A stretch of 64,000 nucleotides of DNA, taken from the NCBI RefSeq assembly GCF_028898845.1, contig NZ_CP118574.1, positions 7,985,001 through 8,049,000 on the forward strand, written 5' to 3'. Below the pieces are notes generated by a model. That model ran no database searches. It saw only the letters and a program-made list of their open reading frames with translations, and was not told the DNA's origin. The stretch comes from Streptomyces sp. WZ-12. GTDB taxonomy: Bacteria; Actinomycetota; Actinomycetes; Streptomycetales; Streptomycetaceae. Positions 44,839 through 55,327 of this stretch are shown one piece after another (position 1 is the first letter of the stretch; each line of letters opens with the position of its first letter). Made by a program: the position numbers and the translations under genes.

Positions 44839-46260
44839 ATGCACGACCACCCCACCGCGGGCCCCGCCACCGCGCCGCAGGACGCGTCCGGCGGCCGCCC
44901 GACGCCCCCGACCAGACCGATCGGCTCGACCCGCCTGGCCCGGCCCTTCGGTCCGGAGGCGGGTTGGCGGGCACATGCGCTCCAGGACGCGGTGTGGCTG
45001 CTCGACCGGTGGTCCGAACGGACGGCCGCCGGCCAGGCACCGGCCTCCGGAAGCGACCATCCGTCGGACCCGGGAGTCCCGGTCCTCGCCCATCTGTTGG
45101 CCGGCACCACCGAGGTTCCCTCCGCGACCGCCGTGGCCACCCGCGCCACCGCGTTGTGGGCCCGCGGGGCCGGGCGCGGGATGAGTCATCCGGGGCTCTA
45201 CGACGGTGGACTGGCCGGCACCCTGGTCGGACTGCGCCAGGCAGCCACCCTCCACCCCGCGCTGCATCCGGTCGCCGACCGCCTGGCCGGCCAACTCCTC
45301 GAACGGGCCTCGACCGAGGCGGCGCGCGCCACCCGCGGCGCGGTCACCTTCCGCGACTACGACCTCATCCTCGGCCCCGCAGGCACCCTGCTCGCCATGA
45401 GCGTCGCGGCCCCCGGCCGGCCCGACCACCCCGACGGTGCCGGCCCGCACCACTCCCAGGCGCTGGCCCGCCTGGGCCGGTGCCTGGCCGCGCTGTGCGC
45501 CACCGCGGAACTCGACGGCCTGCGCACGCACTACCCCGGACATCCCCAACTGGGTTGGCTGCACGGCCGGATCAACACCGGCATGGGACACGGCGCGGCC
45601 GGCGTGCTGGTGGCCCTCACCGTGGCCGTCCGCCAGGCGGGCCGGGCAGACCGGTCGGGTGCCGATGGACCGGGAGTCGCACCGAGCGGAGCGCCGGAAG
45701 ACCTGCCGGAACTGGTCGCGGCGCTGCGGCGGGTGCGCCGTTGGCTGCGGCGGCAGGCGTTCGTCGACGCGCGGGGCGTGCGCTCCTGGGACGGTGCGGG
45801 CCTGGGGGCCGCTCCGCCCGACGGGGCCCGCCGCAGACAGGCGTGGTGTTACGGCAACCCCGGCGTCGCCTGGGCGCTGTGGGACGCCGCGGACGCCTGC
45901 GACGACCACGACGACCGGGAGTTCGCCGCCGCGGCCTTCGCCAGTCTCGTCGCCGGCTACGACGAGGAGTTCCACCTCTTCGGCGACCACCTCGGCGACC
46001 GCCTGGGCCTCTGCCATGGCGCCGCCGGGGTCCTGGCCGTCGCCGACGCGCTGCACCGCCATGCCCAACTCCCCTCCGCCACCGCGCTGCGCGCGCGACT
46101 GCTGGAGCACCTGGACCGGCGGCGGTCGCAGACCCGTGCGCTCGGGGAGGAGCGCACGGCCCTGCTCAGCGGCGCCTGCGGCACCCTGAGCGCGGTCCTC
46201 ACCACCACTGCCACCGGCACCGGCGGCCGCGGCTGGCTCCCGTGCCTCGGCCTGCGATGA
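44839..46260 (+). CDS. lanC: lanthipeptide cyclase LanC
   Basis: A 473-residue LanC. Zinc ligands are Cys337 (in AWCYGNPGVAWALW), Cys392 and His393 (in GLCHGAAGVLAVAD). A GMGHGAAGVLVAL segment near residue 245 is another family mark. It adds Cys thiols to Dha/Dhb to form lanthionine rings. ATG 44839 has a GAAGG at 12-nt spacing, so the start is only moderately certain. It is preceded by the 44782-44814 hairpin. The first 60 residues are Pro/Ala-rich. Confidence 0.93.
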   Translation: MHDHPTAGPATAPQDASGGRPTPPTRPIGSTRLARPFGPEAGWRAHALQDAVWLLDRWSERTAAGQAPASGSDHPSDPGVPVLAHLLAGTTEVPSATAVATRATALWARGAGRGMSHPGLYDGGLAGTLVGLRQAATLHPALHPVADRLAGQLLERASTEAARATRGAVTFRDYDLILGPAGTLLAMSVAAPGRPDHPDGAGPHHSQALARLGRCLAALCATAELDGLRTHYPGHPQLGWLHGRINTGMGHGAAGVLVALTVAVRQAGRADRSGADGPGVAPSGAPEDLPELVAALRRVRRWLRRQAFVDARGVRSWDGAGLGAAPPDGARRRQAWCYGNPGVAWALWDAADACDDHDDREFAAAAFASLVAGYDEEFHLFGDHLGDRLGLCHGAAGVLAVADALHRHAQLPSATALRARLLEHLDRRRSQTRALGEERTALLSGACGTLSAVLTTTATGTGGRGWLPCLGLR

Positions 46261-46344
46261 CCGCGCCCGGCGGCACCGTGCGGCCCGCTAGCCGCGCCGT
46301 TCACCCGACCGTAACCGCACAAGTAAGTGGGCGTTAACCCGACC

Positions 46345-46563
46345 ATGAGTGATGTGAATGACCGCCTTCTCAGCCTCGTCGACGGCGTGGTGGATCTGGA
46401 CGAGGAACGGCTTCCGCTGCTGACCGTGCGGGAGGCCCGGGCCGCGATCGAGCTGTTGCGTCTGCTGGCCGCGGGAAACGGTGAAGGGGCGCACGCCGCA
46501 CGGCACTTGGCGCGCAATCTGGTGCGCCGACTGCCGACGGAACAGTGGGCTACCGAACGGTGA
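46345..46563 (+). CDS. small hypothetical protein, 72 aa
   Basis: A 72-residue helical, acidic-to-basic protein (MSDVNDRLLSLVDGVVDLDEERLPLL...). No recognised motif. ATG 46345 has no strong ribosome binding site. It sits between the LanC gene and the glycosyltransferase gene, so it could be an accessory of either. No function is proposed. Confidence 0.55.
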   Translation: MSDVNDRLLSLVDGVVDLDEERLPLLTVREARAAIELLRLLAAGNGEGAHAARHLARNLVRRLPTEQWATER

Positions 46564-46698
46564 GCGACCGAACAGTGAGCCACAGAACGGTGAACTGCCG
46601 GACAGCGAAGGGATGAGGCGGACGGAGGAGCAGGCGGGAGGGAGCGGGCGGGAGGCAGGGGCCGGGGCGAAAATCCGGGGGTCGCTAGGATTTTCGAC

Positions 46699-47868
46699 AT
46701 GGCGAAACATCTGCTCTTCGTGGCCCTTCTCGGTCACGGGCACGTCAACCCCACCCTTCCCCTGGTCGAGGAACTCGTCCGGCGGGGCCATCGCGTCGAC
46801 TACGCCACCAGCGCGGAACACGCCGATGCGGTCACCAGGTCCGGCGCCCGCTGGGTGGAACTCCCGCCGGTCGAACGGATCGCGCCGCCCGGCGACTTCG
46901 GCCCCGAAACCTTCGGCGTCTTCATGCGCCACCTCTTCGCGGGGATGCGCGCCACCTACCCGGTGCTGCGGGACCACTGCACCGCCGAGCCGGTGGATGC
47001 GATCTGCTACGACATGGTGAACTGGCCCGCCAGGATCGTCGCCGAACAACTGGGACTGCCGGCCGTCCGCCTGATCCCCAACTTCGCGTCGAACGAGACC
47101 TTTTCGCTGTTCGCCCAGTTCCTCAAGGGGCCCGGCGGCGAGAATCCGCTCCCGGCGGCGCTCGGCCCCGGCTGCGAGGAATTCGCCGCGGAGTACGGCG
47201 TCCCCCTCGACCCGGCGAACCTCCTGGACGTGGTCGAGGAGGTCAACCTGGTAGCGGTACCAAGGGAGTTCCAGCCCGCCGGCGATTCCTTCGACGAACG
47301 CTTCCACTTCGTGGGTCCCTCGCTGGGGAGCCGGGAGGACGAGCCCTGGTCGCCGCCGGACCCCGAGGCGCCGGTGCTGTTCATATCCCTGGGCACGGTC
47401 TTCAACGACCGGCCCGACTTCTACCGCACCTGCATAGCAGCCTTCGCGGACGAGCCGTACCACGTGGCCATGTCCATCGGTGAGTTGGACCCCGCCGCGC
47501 TGGGGCCCGTACCGCCGTCGTTCGACGTCCGTGCGCGGTTCCCGCAGCCGGCGGTGCTCCAGCGGGCCACCGCCTTCGTCTCGCACACCGGCATGAACTC
47601 GACGATGGAGGCGCTGTATTACGGCGTCGGGCTGATCGCCGTGCCGCAGATGCCCGAACAGGCGGCCAACGCCGGGCGGGTGGTGGAACTCGGCCTCGGC
47701 GAGCAGCTCGACGCGCGCACGGTGACGGCCGAGTCGTTGCGCGCCGCGGTCGCCCGGGTCGCCACCGACCCCACGGTCCGCGCGAACCTCGCCCGGATGC
47801 GCAAGGTCGTGCGGGAGAGCGGCGGCGCGGCGCGCGGCGCGGACGTGGTCGAGGAGTACCTGCGCTGA
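46699..47868 (+). CDS. macrolide-type (MGT/OleD-like) glycosyltransferase, GT1
   Basis: A 389-residue GT-B enzyme. N-terminal LFVALLGHGHVNPTLPLVEEL is the acceptor-side motif. The C-terminal domain carries a nucleotide-sugar signature in VSHTGMNSTMEALYYGVGLIAVPQMPEQ (the HxGxxSxxE pattern). Homologues transfer glucose or other sugars from UDP-sugars to macrolides and phenolics for self-protection. Being 440 bp after LanC, it may glycosylate the lanthipeptide, but common occurrence as a stand-alone detoxifying enzyme makes that uncertain. Confidence 0.9.
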   Translation: MAKHLLFVALLGHGHVNPTLPLVEELVRRGHRVDYATSAEHADAVTRSGARWVELPPVERIAPPGDFGPETFGVFMRHLFAGMRATYPVLRDHCTAEPVDAICYDMVNWPARIVAEQLGLPAVRLIPNFASNETFSLFAQFLKGPGGENPLPAALGPGCEEFAAEYGVPLDPANLLDVVEEVNLVAVPREFQPAGDSFDERFHFVGPSLGSREDEPWSPPDPEAPVLFISLGTVFNDRPDFYRTCIAAFADEPYHVAMSIGELDPAALGPVPPSFDVRARFPQPAVLQRATAFVSHTGMNSTMEALYYGVGLIAVPQMPEQAANAGRVVELGLGEQLDARTVTAESLRAAVARVATDPTVRANLARMRKVVRESGGAARGADVVEEYLR

Positions 47869-47926
47869 GCGGAAACGCAACAGAGTGGTGGTGCCGCCCG
47901 GTGCCGCCGGCGTCGAACGGTCAATC

Positions 47927-47952
47927 GGCCCGCCCCGTTCCCGGGGCGGGCC
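47927..47952. terminator. bidirectional hairpin between convergent genes
   Basis: A perfect 11-bp stem GGCCCGCCCCG (47927-47937) with CGGGGCGGGCC (47942-47952) and loop TTCC, between the glycosyltransferase (stop 47868) and sigma factor (stop 47960) genes. Confidence 0.7.
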
Positions 47953-47959
47953 GGTCGGC

Positions 47960-48850
47960 TCAGGGCATGGGGGTGGTGGACTCCGGGTCGGGCTCGGAGT
48001 CGCTGAGCATGCCGGTGCGGAGCGTGCTCAGGGTGCTCTTGAGCAGCCGCGAGACGTGCATCTGGGACACGCCCAGTTCCGCTCCTATCTCGGACTGGGT
48101 CATCTCCTGGCCGAAGCGGAGCTCTATGATCCGGCGCTCCCGGGGCGCCAGTTGACGCAACAGCGGCGCGAGGGCGTGCAGGTCCTCGACGGTCTCCAGG
48201 GCCGGGTCGTCGTCGCCGACGACATCGGCGAGGGTGCGGCGAGGGCCGAGCGAGTCCGGGTTGGTCGGGGTGTCCAAGGAGTCCGCGGCGTAGCCGTTGG
48301 CGGCGACCAGGCCCTCGATCACCTCCTCCTCCGGGAGCTGGAGGTGCGTCGCGAGCTCGTCCACGGACGGGTCGCGGTCCAGCCTGGCGTGCAACTGCTC
48401 CTTGGCCTTGGCGAGTTCGGTGCGCAGCTCCTGCAAGCGGCGGGGGACGTGCACCGCCCAGCCGGTGTCCCGGAAGAAGCGCTTCATCTCGCCGAGGATG
48501 TACGGGACGGCGAAGGTGGAGAACTCCACTTCCCTGGCGAGGTCGAAGCGGTCGATGGCCTTGATCAGGCCGATGGTGCCGACCTGGACGATGTCCTGCA
48601 TGTCGTCGCCGCGGTGGCGGTAGCGGCGGGCGACGTAGCGCACCATCGACATGTTCATCTCGATCAGGGTGTTGCGCGCGTACTGGTAGGCGCGGGTGCC
48701 CTCTTCGAGCTCCTGGAGCCGGGCGAAGAACAGCTTGGAGAGCTCGCGGGCGTCCCGGGGCGCCATGGTGGTGGGGCGGCGTATCTCCGGTAGGCCGCCG
48801 AGCTCCGCAGTGCCTACCGACAGCGGCCTGCTGCTGATCACGACGGACAT
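47960..48850 (-). CDS. SigB/SigF/SigG-type stress sigma factor
   Basis: A 296-residue sigma-70 family protein of the SigB/F group. Region 2 is ARNTLIEMNMSMVRYVARRYRHRGDDMQDIVQVGTIGLIKAIDRFD, region 3 contains GWAVHVPRRLQELRTEL and a helical linker, and region 4 is LAPRERRIIELRFGQEMTQSEIGAELGVSQMHVSRLL. Streptomyces carries several such paralogues for osmotic, oxidative and sporulation stress. ATG 48850 follows GGAGG. An RsbW-like kinase gene lies directly upstream. Confidence 0.92.
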   Translation of the reverse strand: MSVVISSRPLSVGTAELGGLPEIRRPTTMAPRDARELSKLFFARLQELEEGTRAYQYARNTLIEMNMSMVRYVARRYRHRGDDMQDIVQVGTIGLIKAIDRFDLAREVEFSTFAVPYILGEMKRFFRDTGWAVHVPRRLQELRTELAKAKEQLHARLDRDPSVDELATHLQLPEEEVIEGLVAANGYAADSLDTPTNPDSLGPRRTLADVVGDDDPALETVEDLHALAPLLRQLAPRERRIIELRFGQEMTQSEIGAELGVSQMHVSRLLKSTLSTLRTGMLSDSEPDPESTTPMP

Positions 48851-49039
48851 CACGCCTCCCTCCGAGCCCGACCCCCGCGGGCACCTGAGCCGCCGTCTAC
48901 CCGAAGTGGACCCGGGCATGCACGGAGGGTGGCGAATTCCGTCGGGATCGAGGGGCCAAAACCGGCCAATGGGTGGCGGCTGTTGGCCGGGACCGCCGCG
49001 TTCGGCTCGATGCGGTCGGTGCCGGGACCGTAATCGACG

Positions 49040-49411
49040 TCACATCAGTCGCAGTGCCACGTGGATGACCTTGCCGGCCGTGGTGGAGGTGATGGCGACG
49101 GAGGTGGCGAGCCGGTGGACGAGGGACCAGCCGTAGCCGCCGACCCGGCCGTCGCGGGCGTCGACCGGGGCGCTGGGGCGCAGCGGGCTGGCGTCCTCGA
49201 CGGTCACTTCGAGACGTCCGCCCGTGATGCGGGCGGTGAAGCCGGTGACCCCGCCCGCGTGCCGCAGGGCGTTGGTGACCAACTCCGAAGTGATCAGCAG
49301 GGCGTCGGCCACCACGATCTCGTCGACGCCCTGGTGGCAGGCGCGCAGCAGTGCGTCGACGAGGTCACGTGCCTCTGCCGACGTGGCGGGGAGTTCCGCT
49401 GTGCAAGCCAC
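49040..49411 (-). CDS. RsbW-like anti-sigma factor kinase (HATPase)
   Basis: A 123-residue GHKL ATPase. N-box LITSELVTNALRHAGG is clear and a G-box-like GGYGWSLVHRLA follows. Small single-domain versions bind and inhibit a SigB-type sigma factor and phosphorylate an anti-anti-sigma partner. GTG 49411 follows GGGAGG. It is upstream of and co-directional with the sigma factor gene, and is probably its antagonist. An anti-anti-sigma gene is not seen nearby. Confidence 0.88.
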   Translation of the reverse strand: MACTAELPATSAEARDLVDALLRACHQGVDEIVVADALLITSELVTNALRHAGGVTGFTARITGGRLEVTVEDASPLRPSAPVDARDGRVGGYGWSLVHRLATSVAITSTTAGKVIHVALRLM

Positions 49412-49529
49412 CGTTCACCTCCCTGGCGGTGCGGATCCGACCTTGGGGAGCGTGTACCCGCGGTGGCGCGAAACGTGCATCCCCGATCCACTTTGCCACA
49501 CGGGCAGGGGCGCCGGGCCGCTGACCGCC

Positions 49530-50582
49530 CTATGCCCGGGGCATGGGAGGCGCCTCGGCGGCCGGTGTCCGCGCGGGGCGTTGTACCAAGTCGAGGGCGA
49601 TGTCCTCGATCAGGTCCTCCTGGCCGCCGACCAGGCCGCGGGCGCCGGCCTCGACCAGCAGGCTGCGGGTGTCCAGACCGTGCCGGCGGGCGGCGTCCTC
49701 GGCGTGCCGGAGGAAGCTGGAGTAGACCCCGGCGTAGCCGAGGGAGAGGGTTTCCCTGTCGACGCGCACGGGCCGGTCCTGGAGGGGGCGGACGAGGTCG
49801 TCGGCGGCGTCCATCAGCCGGAAGGCGTCGCAGCCGTGCCGCCAGCCCATGAGGTCGGCGACGGCGATGAACGCCTCCAGGGGGCAGTTGCCGGCGCCCG
49901 CGCCCATGCCGGCGAGGGAGGCGTCGACGCGGCGGACGCCGTGCTCGACGGCGACCACGGAGTTGGCGACGCCGAGGGCGAGGTTGTGATGGGCGTGGAT
50001 GCCGATCTCGGTGTCGGCGTCCAGGACGTCGCGGTAGGCGCGGATGCGGTCGCGGACGCCGTCCATGGTGAGCCGGCCGCCGGAGTCGGTGACGTAGACG
50101 CAGTGGGCGCCGTAGGACTCCATCTGCTTGGCCTGGGTGGCGAGGGTCGCGGGGTCTGCGAGGTGCGCCATCATCAGGAATCCGGCCACGTCCATGCCCA
50201 GTTCGCGGGCGGTGGCGATGTGCTGGGCGGCGATGTCGGCCTCGGTGCAGTGGGTGGCTACGCGGACGGAGCGGACGCCGAGGGCGTGTGCGCGGCGGAG
50301 TTCGGCGAGGGTGCCGATGCCGGGCAGGAGGAGGGTGGTGAGGGTGGCGCGCCGGACGACGTCGGCGGCGGCCGCGATCCACTCCTCGTCGGTGTGTGCG
50401 CCGGGGCCGTAGTTGATGCTGGAGCCGGCCAGGCCGTCGCCGTGGGTGATCTCGATGGCGTCGACGCCGGCGGCGTCCAGCGCGGCGGCGATGGCGCGGA
50501 CCTGGTCGGTGCCGTACTGGTGCCGGATGGCGTGCATCCCGTCCCGGAGGGTGACGTCCTGGACGTAGAGGTCGTGGGTCAT
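49530..50582 (-). CDS. nbaI: 4-hydroxy-2-oxovalerate aldolase
   Basis: A 350-residue DmpG-family aldolase. The HMGL-like TIM barrel starts with [17 protein letters not shown] (metal-binding Asp/Arg), [14 protein letters not shown], and [15 protein letters not shown] supplies the His metal ligands. It cleaves 4-hydroxy-2-oxovalerate to pyruvate and acetaldehyde. ATG 50582 overlaps the acetaldehyde dehydrogenase stop (ATGA), in line with the known aldolase-dehydrogenase channelling complex. It is the last enzyme of the pathway and the last gene of the operon. Symbol by analogy with the nba operon. Confidence 0.94.
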   Translation of the reverse strand: MTHDLYVQDVTLRDGMHAIRHQYGTDQVRAIAAALDAAGVDAIEITHGDGLAGSSINYGPGAHTDEEWIAAAADVVRRATLTTLLLPGIGTLAELRRAHALGVRSVRVATHCTEADIAAQHIATARELGMDVAGFLMMAHLADPATLATQAKQMESYGAHCVYVTDSGGRLTMDGVRDRIRAYRDVLDADTEIGIHAHHNLALGVANSVVAVEHGVRRVDASLAGMGAGAGNCPLEAFIAVADLMGWRHGCDAFRLMDAADDLVRPLQDRPVRVDRETLSLGYAGVYSSFLRHAEDAARRHGLDTRSLLVEAGARGLVGGQEDLIEDIALDLVQRPARTPAAEAPPMPRA

Positions 50583-51505
50583 CGGGTGGCCAGCCTTTCC
50601 GCGACCCGCAGCGCTGCGGAGGTCATGATGTCCAGGTTGCCGGCGTAGGCGGGCAAGTAGTGGGCGGCGCCCTCGACTTCGAGGAAGGCGGAGACGAGCC
50701 GCCCGGTGCCGCCGGCGAGGGTGGTGAGCGGGTCGGCCGGGCCGATCGGGCGGATCTGGACGCGTTGCTTGAGGCGGTATCCGGGGACGTAGGCGGCGAC
50801 CTCGGCGGCCATGGCGTCGATGGATTCGGTGATCGCGGCGGGGTCGGCCCGGTCGTCGACGACGCAGTGGACGGTGTCGCGCATCACCGGCGGCGGGTCG
50901 GCGGGGTTGAGGACGATGACGGCCTTGCCGCGGGCCGCGCCGCCGACCGCTTCGAGGGCGCGGGCGGTGGTCTCGGTGAACTCGTCGATGTTGGCACGGG
51001 TGCCGGGGCCGGCGGAGCGGGCGGCGATCGAGGCGATGATCTCGGCGTAGCGGACGGGGGTGATCCGGGAGACCGCGGCGACGATCGGGACGGTGGCCTG
51101 GCCGCCGCAGGTGACCATGTTGAGGTCCGGGGCGGCGCGGTGGCGGTCGAGGTTGACCGGTGGGACGACGTAGGGGCCGAGGGCGGCCGGGGTGAGGTCG
51201 ATCAGTTGCTTGCCGTGCGGGGCGAGGGCGGCGGCGTGGTGCCGGTGGGCGGCCGCGGAGGTGGCGTCCAGCACGATCGCGATCTCGTCGAAGTCGGGCC
51301 GGGCCAGCAGGCCGTCGATGCCGTCGTGGGTGGTGGGCACGCCCAGGCGGCGGGCCCGGGCCAGTCCGTCGGAGGCCGGGTCGATGCCGGCGACGGCGGC
51401 GACGGTCAGTACGTCCGAGGTCCGGAGCACCTTGATCATCAGGTCGGTGCCGATGTTGCCGGACCCGAGGATCGCGACCTTGGTGCGGTGCGGGGCGGGG
51501 CTCAT
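50579..51505 (-). CDS. nbaJ: acetaldehyde dehydrogenase (acylating)
   Basis: A 308-residue DmpF-family enzyme. The NAD motif is [16 protein letters not shown] and the catalytic Cys is in [12 protein letters not shown]. It converts acetaldehyde, NAD and CoA to acetyl-CoA and forms a channelling complex with the aldolase. ATG 51505 overlaps the stop of the ACMSD gene (ATGA). Symbol by analogy. Confidence 0.94.
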   Translation of the reverse strand: MSPAPHRTKVAILGSGNIGTDLMIKVLRTSDVLTVAAVAGIDPASDGLARARRLGVPTTHDGIDGLLARPDFDEIAIVLDATSAAAHRHHAAALAPHGKQLIDLTPAALGPYVVPPVNLDRHRAAPDLNMVTCGGQATVPIVAAVSRITPVRYAEIIASIAARSAGPGTRANIDEFTETTARALEAVGGAARGKAVIVLNPADPPPVMRDTVHCVVDDRADPAAITESIDAMAAEVAAYVPGYRLKQRVQIRPIGPADPLTTLAGGTGRLVSAFLEVEGAAHYLPAYAGNLDIMTSAALRVAERLATR

Positions 51506-52554
51506 CGTGCCTGTGCCTCCGTGGTCGGCGCGGGGGCGAAGAAGCGGCGGGCGTTGCCGCCGAGGAGTGCCGCGCGGTCGGCGTCGGTCAGGCCGGTGCA
51601 GCCGCGGATGGTCGCGCCGGGCTCCTGTTCGCCGAGCGGGAAGGGGAAGTCGGTGCCGAGCATGACCCGTTCGGTGCCCATCACGTCCAGCAGCAGTCGC
51701 AGGGCCTTGGGGTCGAAGACCGCGGAGTCGACGAAGAAGCGGTCGGTGTAGGCCGAGGGCGGGTGGGGGGAGTCCTTGCGGACGATGTCGCGGTGGTGCC
51801 AGGCGTTGTCGGCCCGGCCGAGGAGGTAGGCGAAGCTGCCGCCGCCGTGGCAGAAGCACAGCCGCAGCGAACGCGGCAGTTGCTCGAAGGCGCCGGACAG
51901 GATCAGCGAGAGCAGCGTGAGGTGGGTTTCGGCGGCCATGCCGACGAGCCAGGGCAGCATGTAGCCGCGGGCCATCCGGTCCGCGCCGAGCATGTCCCAG
52001 GGGTGGACGAGGACGGGCATGTCGACGTCGGCGCAGTGTGCGAGGAAGCCCAGCAGGTCGGCGTCGTCGAGGTAGCGGGTCCCGACGTGGTTGCCGATGT
52101 GCACGCCGCGGTGGCCGGCCGCCTTCGCCCGGGTGACCATCGCGGCGGCCGACTCGGCGTGCTGCAGCGGGACTTGGCACAGCGGCAACAGGTGGTCCGG
52201 CGCCTGTCCGCAGAAGTCCAGGATGCGCTGGTTGACCAGCTCGCACCAGTCGACGGCGCGGGCCGGGTCGGCGGAGTAGCCGAAGAGCAGGGGGGTGGAG
52301 GAGACCGCCTGGACGTCGACGCCGGAGTGGTCCATGGCGGCCAACCGGGCGCCGGCGTCCCACAGTTCGGGGCGGACCGGCCGGTAGTCGTCGGCGCCGC
52401 TCATCATCATCCCGCCGCCGTCGGCCAGTTCCCGCAGCCAGGGCTCCCCGGCGCCGGCCAGGATGCGGCTCTCGGCGCGGGAGATGCGCGGGAAGAAGTG
52501 GGTGTGGACGTCGATGACGGGCGTGGGGTCGGGGTGGGTGTCGGTGGCGGTCAC
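51502..52554 (-). CDS. nbaD: 2-amino-3-carboxymuconate-6-semialdehyde decarboxylase (ACMSD)
   Basis: A 350-residue amidohydrolase. The metal-binding HxH is in [11 protein letters not shown], further ligands in LVHPWDM, and [15 protein letters not shown] and [10 protein letters not shown] complete the ACMSD pattern. It removes CO2 from the ring-cleavage product of 3-hydroxyanthranilate, diverting it from quinolinate. GTG 52554 follows ACGGAG. Coupled by ATGA to the dehydrogenase gene downstream. Symbol by analogy. Confidence 0.92.
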   Translation of the reverse strand: MTATDTHPDPTPVIDVHTHFFPRISRAESRILAGAGEPWLRELADGGGMMMSGADDYRPVRPELWDAGARLAAMDHSGVDVQAVSSTPLLFGYSADPARAVDWCELVNQRILDFCGQAPDHLLPLCQVPLQHAESAAAMVTRAKAAGHRGVHIGNHVGTRYLDDADLLGFLAHCADVDMPVLVHPWDMLGADRMARGYMLPWLVGMAAETHLTLLSLILSGAFEQLPRSLRLCFCHGGGSFAYLLGRADNAWHHRDIVRKDSPHPPSAYTDRFFVDSAVFDPKALRLLLDVMGTERVMLGTDFPFPLGEQEPGATIRGCTGLTDADRAALLGGNARRFFAPAPTTEAQAR

Positions 52555-52661
52555 GGGACTCCGTTTCGAAGGCCCGTGGGCGGGCCGGCCGGGGGTGCCT
52601 GGCCCGCCCACGGGGGCGTGGGGCCCCGTGGTCGGGGCGGGAGAGGGGGCGGTCTCCGGGA

Positions 52662-53252
<591 letters not shown>

Positions 53253-53292
53253 CTAAGGGACTCGTGGGCCGATGGCGCGGTACGCGAACCGG

Positions 53293-53724
53293 TCACTCCG
53301 GTCGGCCGGCCCGGCGCGGAAGATACGCGGTGCAGGCGATCTCGACGAGCAGGTGGGGGTGGGGGAGTTGGTGGACGGCGACGGTGGTACGGGCCGGCCC
53401 GGACTCGTCGAAGTACTCGGCGTAGACCTCGTTGTAGCCGCCGAAGTCGTGCATGTTGACGAGGTAGGCGGTGAGGTTGACCGCGTCGCCGAGGTCGCCG
53501 CCGGCCGCCCGCAGCAGGTCGCGGAGGTTCTCGATCACCGCGCGGGTCTGCTCGCGGATGTCGACGCGGGTGACGCCGAGGCCGTCGGCCGCTGCGCCGG
53601 CGATGGTGCCGTCGGGCCGGCGGGAGCTGGTGCCGGAGACGAAGACGAAGTCGCCGGCCCGGCGCAGGTGCGGGAAGCGTCCGCGGGGTGCGGCCTTGCC
53701 CTCGACCAGGATCGCGTCGCTCAT
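53293..53724 (-). CDS. nbaF: 2-aminomuconate deaminase (RidA family)
   Basis: A 143-residue YjgF/RidA protein. The characteristic [18 protein letters not shown] and [20 protein letters not shown] stretches are present. In 2-aminophenol and nitrobenzoate pathways such an enzyme deaminates 2-aminomuconate to 4-oxalocrotonate. Its position in this operon supports that over generic imine deaminase activity. ATG 53724 overlaps the decarboxylase stop (ATGA). Symbol by analogy. Confidence 0.88.
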   Translation of the reverse strand: MSDAILVEGKAAPRGRFPHLRRAGDFVFVSGTSSRRPDGTIAGAAADGLGVTRVDIREQTRAVIENLRDLLRAAGGDLGDAVNLTAYLVNMHDFGGYNEVYAEYFDESGPARTTVAVHQLPHPHLLVEIACTAYLPRRAGRPE

Positions 53725-54476
53725 GCCGTCGTCACCGCCACGCTGCCCAGGCCGGCGCCGGAGATGCGGACGTGGGCGTTGCGGGGGAGCGGGACGGCGG
53801 CGGTGGCGGCGCCGGCGAGCACCACCCAGCCCGGTTCCAGTGGCATGCCGGCCTGTTCGGCGAGGCGGGCCGCGGCGCGCAGCGAGCGCATCGGGTCGCC
53901 GAGGATCGCGGCCGACGAGCCGGTCTGGGTGAGCCGTCCCTCGATCTCCATCACCAGGCCGATGTTGGAGATGCCACCGAGGTCGCGGGGGTCGTGCCAG
54001 GGGCCGAGGCCGAAGGCCGCGGCCGAGGCGTTGTCGGCGATCACGTCGGGCAGGGTGAACGCGAAGTCGCGGTAGCGGGAGTCGAGCACCTCGTAGCCGA
54101 CCGCGACGCCGGCGACCGCGGCGTCCGCCTCGGCGGCCGAGTGGACCCGGCGGCCTATCAGGAACGCGATCTCGGGCTCGATCCGCGGCTGGATCAGGCC
54201 GCTCAGGTCCAGCGTCGACTCCACCAGCATGGCGTCGGTCAGCAGTCCCCAGATGACGTCGTCGACGCCCATCTGCACCATCTTGGCGCGGCTGGTGAAG
54301 CCCATCTTGACGCCGATCAGCCGCTCGCCGCGGGCCGACTTGCGGGCGAGGACGGCCCGTTGGACCGCGTAGGCGTCGGCCATGTCGAGCGGCCCGGCCT
54401 CGGTGAGCGGGGCGATCGCCCGCACCCGGCGCGCCGCGTCGTCGAGCGTGGTGGCGAGCTCCTGGATGTCGGTCAT
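53721..54476 (-). CDS. nbaG: 4-oxalocrotonate (2-oxo-3-hexenedioate) decarboxylase
   Basis: A 251-residue MhpD/fumarylacetoacetate hydrolase-superfamily protein. [33 protein letters not shown] and [29 protein letters not shown] are the metal- and substrate-binding stretches. It decarboxylates 4-oxalocrotonate to 2-oxopent-4-enoate. Paralogous to the hydratase next door (about 30 % similar by eye). ATGA overlap with the hydratase gene. Symbol by analogy. Confidence 0.92.
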   Translation of the reverse strand: MTDIQELATTLDDAARRVRAIAPLTEAGPLDMADAYAVQRAVLARKSARGERLIGVKMGFTSRAKMVQMGVDDVIWGLLTDAMLVESTLDLSGLIQPRIEPEIAFLIGRRVHSAAEADAAVAGVAVGYEVLDSRYRDFAFTLPDVIADNASAAAFGLGPWHDPRDLGGISNIGLVMEIEGRLTQTGSSAAILGDPMRSLRAAARLAEQAGMPLEPGWVVLAGAATAAVPLPRNAHVRISGAGLGSVAVTTA

Positions 54477-55327
54477 GCGGTGCCGCCTTCCTGGTGCGTG
54501 GCGTCCTCGTCGGCCCTCTCGTCGCGGGCGAACGCGACCCTCACGTCCCCGAGGCCCTCGATCCGGGCCTCCAGCACGTCCCCGGGGGCGGTGGTGACCA
54601 TCGGGCCCAGCGCGCCGGTCAGCACGGTGTCCCCGGCCCGCAGCGGATGGCCGAACCGCACCAGGGTGTCGGCCAACCACAGTGCGGCGTTGAGGGGATG
54701 GCCCAGGCAGGCCGCGCCGGTCCCGGTGGACACCTGCTCACCCCGGCGCTCCAGGACCATGCCGCACAACCGCAGGTCCAGGTCGGCCAGGCGGGTCGGG
54801 CGGTTGCCGAGTACGTACATTCCGCTGGAGGCGTTGTCGGCGATGGTGTCGGTCAGCAGGATGTCCCAGTCGCGGATGCGGCTGCCGACCACCTCGATCG
54901 CGGGGAGCGCGAACGCGGTGGCGCGCAGCAGATCGGCGACGGTGTGCCGCTCGTGGGTCAGGTCCCGCTCCAGTACGAGGGCGACCTCGGCCTCCGCGCG
55001 GGGTTGGAGTACCGCGCCGGCCGGGATCTCCGCGCCGTCCGGGACCGCCATGTCGCTGAAGAGCGTGCCGAAGTCCGGGCTGTTCACACCGAGTTGGCGC
55101 TGCACCTCGGGCGAGGTCAGGCCGATCTTGCGGCCGACGGGTCGGCGGCCGGCGGCCAACCAGGAGCGGGTCAGGCACTCCTGGACCGCGTACGCCTCGT
55201 CCAGGCCGTCGATCAGTTCGCGCACCGGGTCGCAGGGCGTCCGGGTGGCGTGCGCGGCGAGCAGGCGCCGGGCGGCGGCGCCGACACCGATGTCGAGGGC
55301 GGTGGCCATGGTCGTCACGGCGCTCAC
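54473..55327 (-). CDS. nbaH: 2-oxopent-4-enoate (2-hydroxypenta-2,4-dienoate) hydratase
   Basis: A 284-residue MhpD-family enzyme. [38 protein letters not shown] and [25 protein letters not shown] mark the family. It adds water to give 4-hydroxy-2-oxovalerate. GTG 55327 was chosen because it overlaps the upstream stop by four bases as at most junctions of the operon; GTG 55318 and ATG 55309 are alternatives. Symbol by analogy. Confidence 0.9.
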   Translation of the reverse strand: MSAVTTMATALDIGVGAAARRLLAAHATRTPCDPVRELIDGLDEAYAVQECLTRSWLAAGRRPVGRKIGLTSPEVQRQLGVNSPDFGTLFSDMAVPDGAEIPAGAVLQPRAEAEVALVLERDLTHERHTVADLLRATAFALPAIEVVGSRIRDWDILLTDTIADNASSGMYVLGNRPTRLADLDLRLCGMVLERRGEQVSTGTGAACLGHPLNAALWLADTLVRFGHPLRAGDTVLTGALGPMVTTAPGDVLEARIEGLGDVRVAFARDERADEDATHQEGGTA

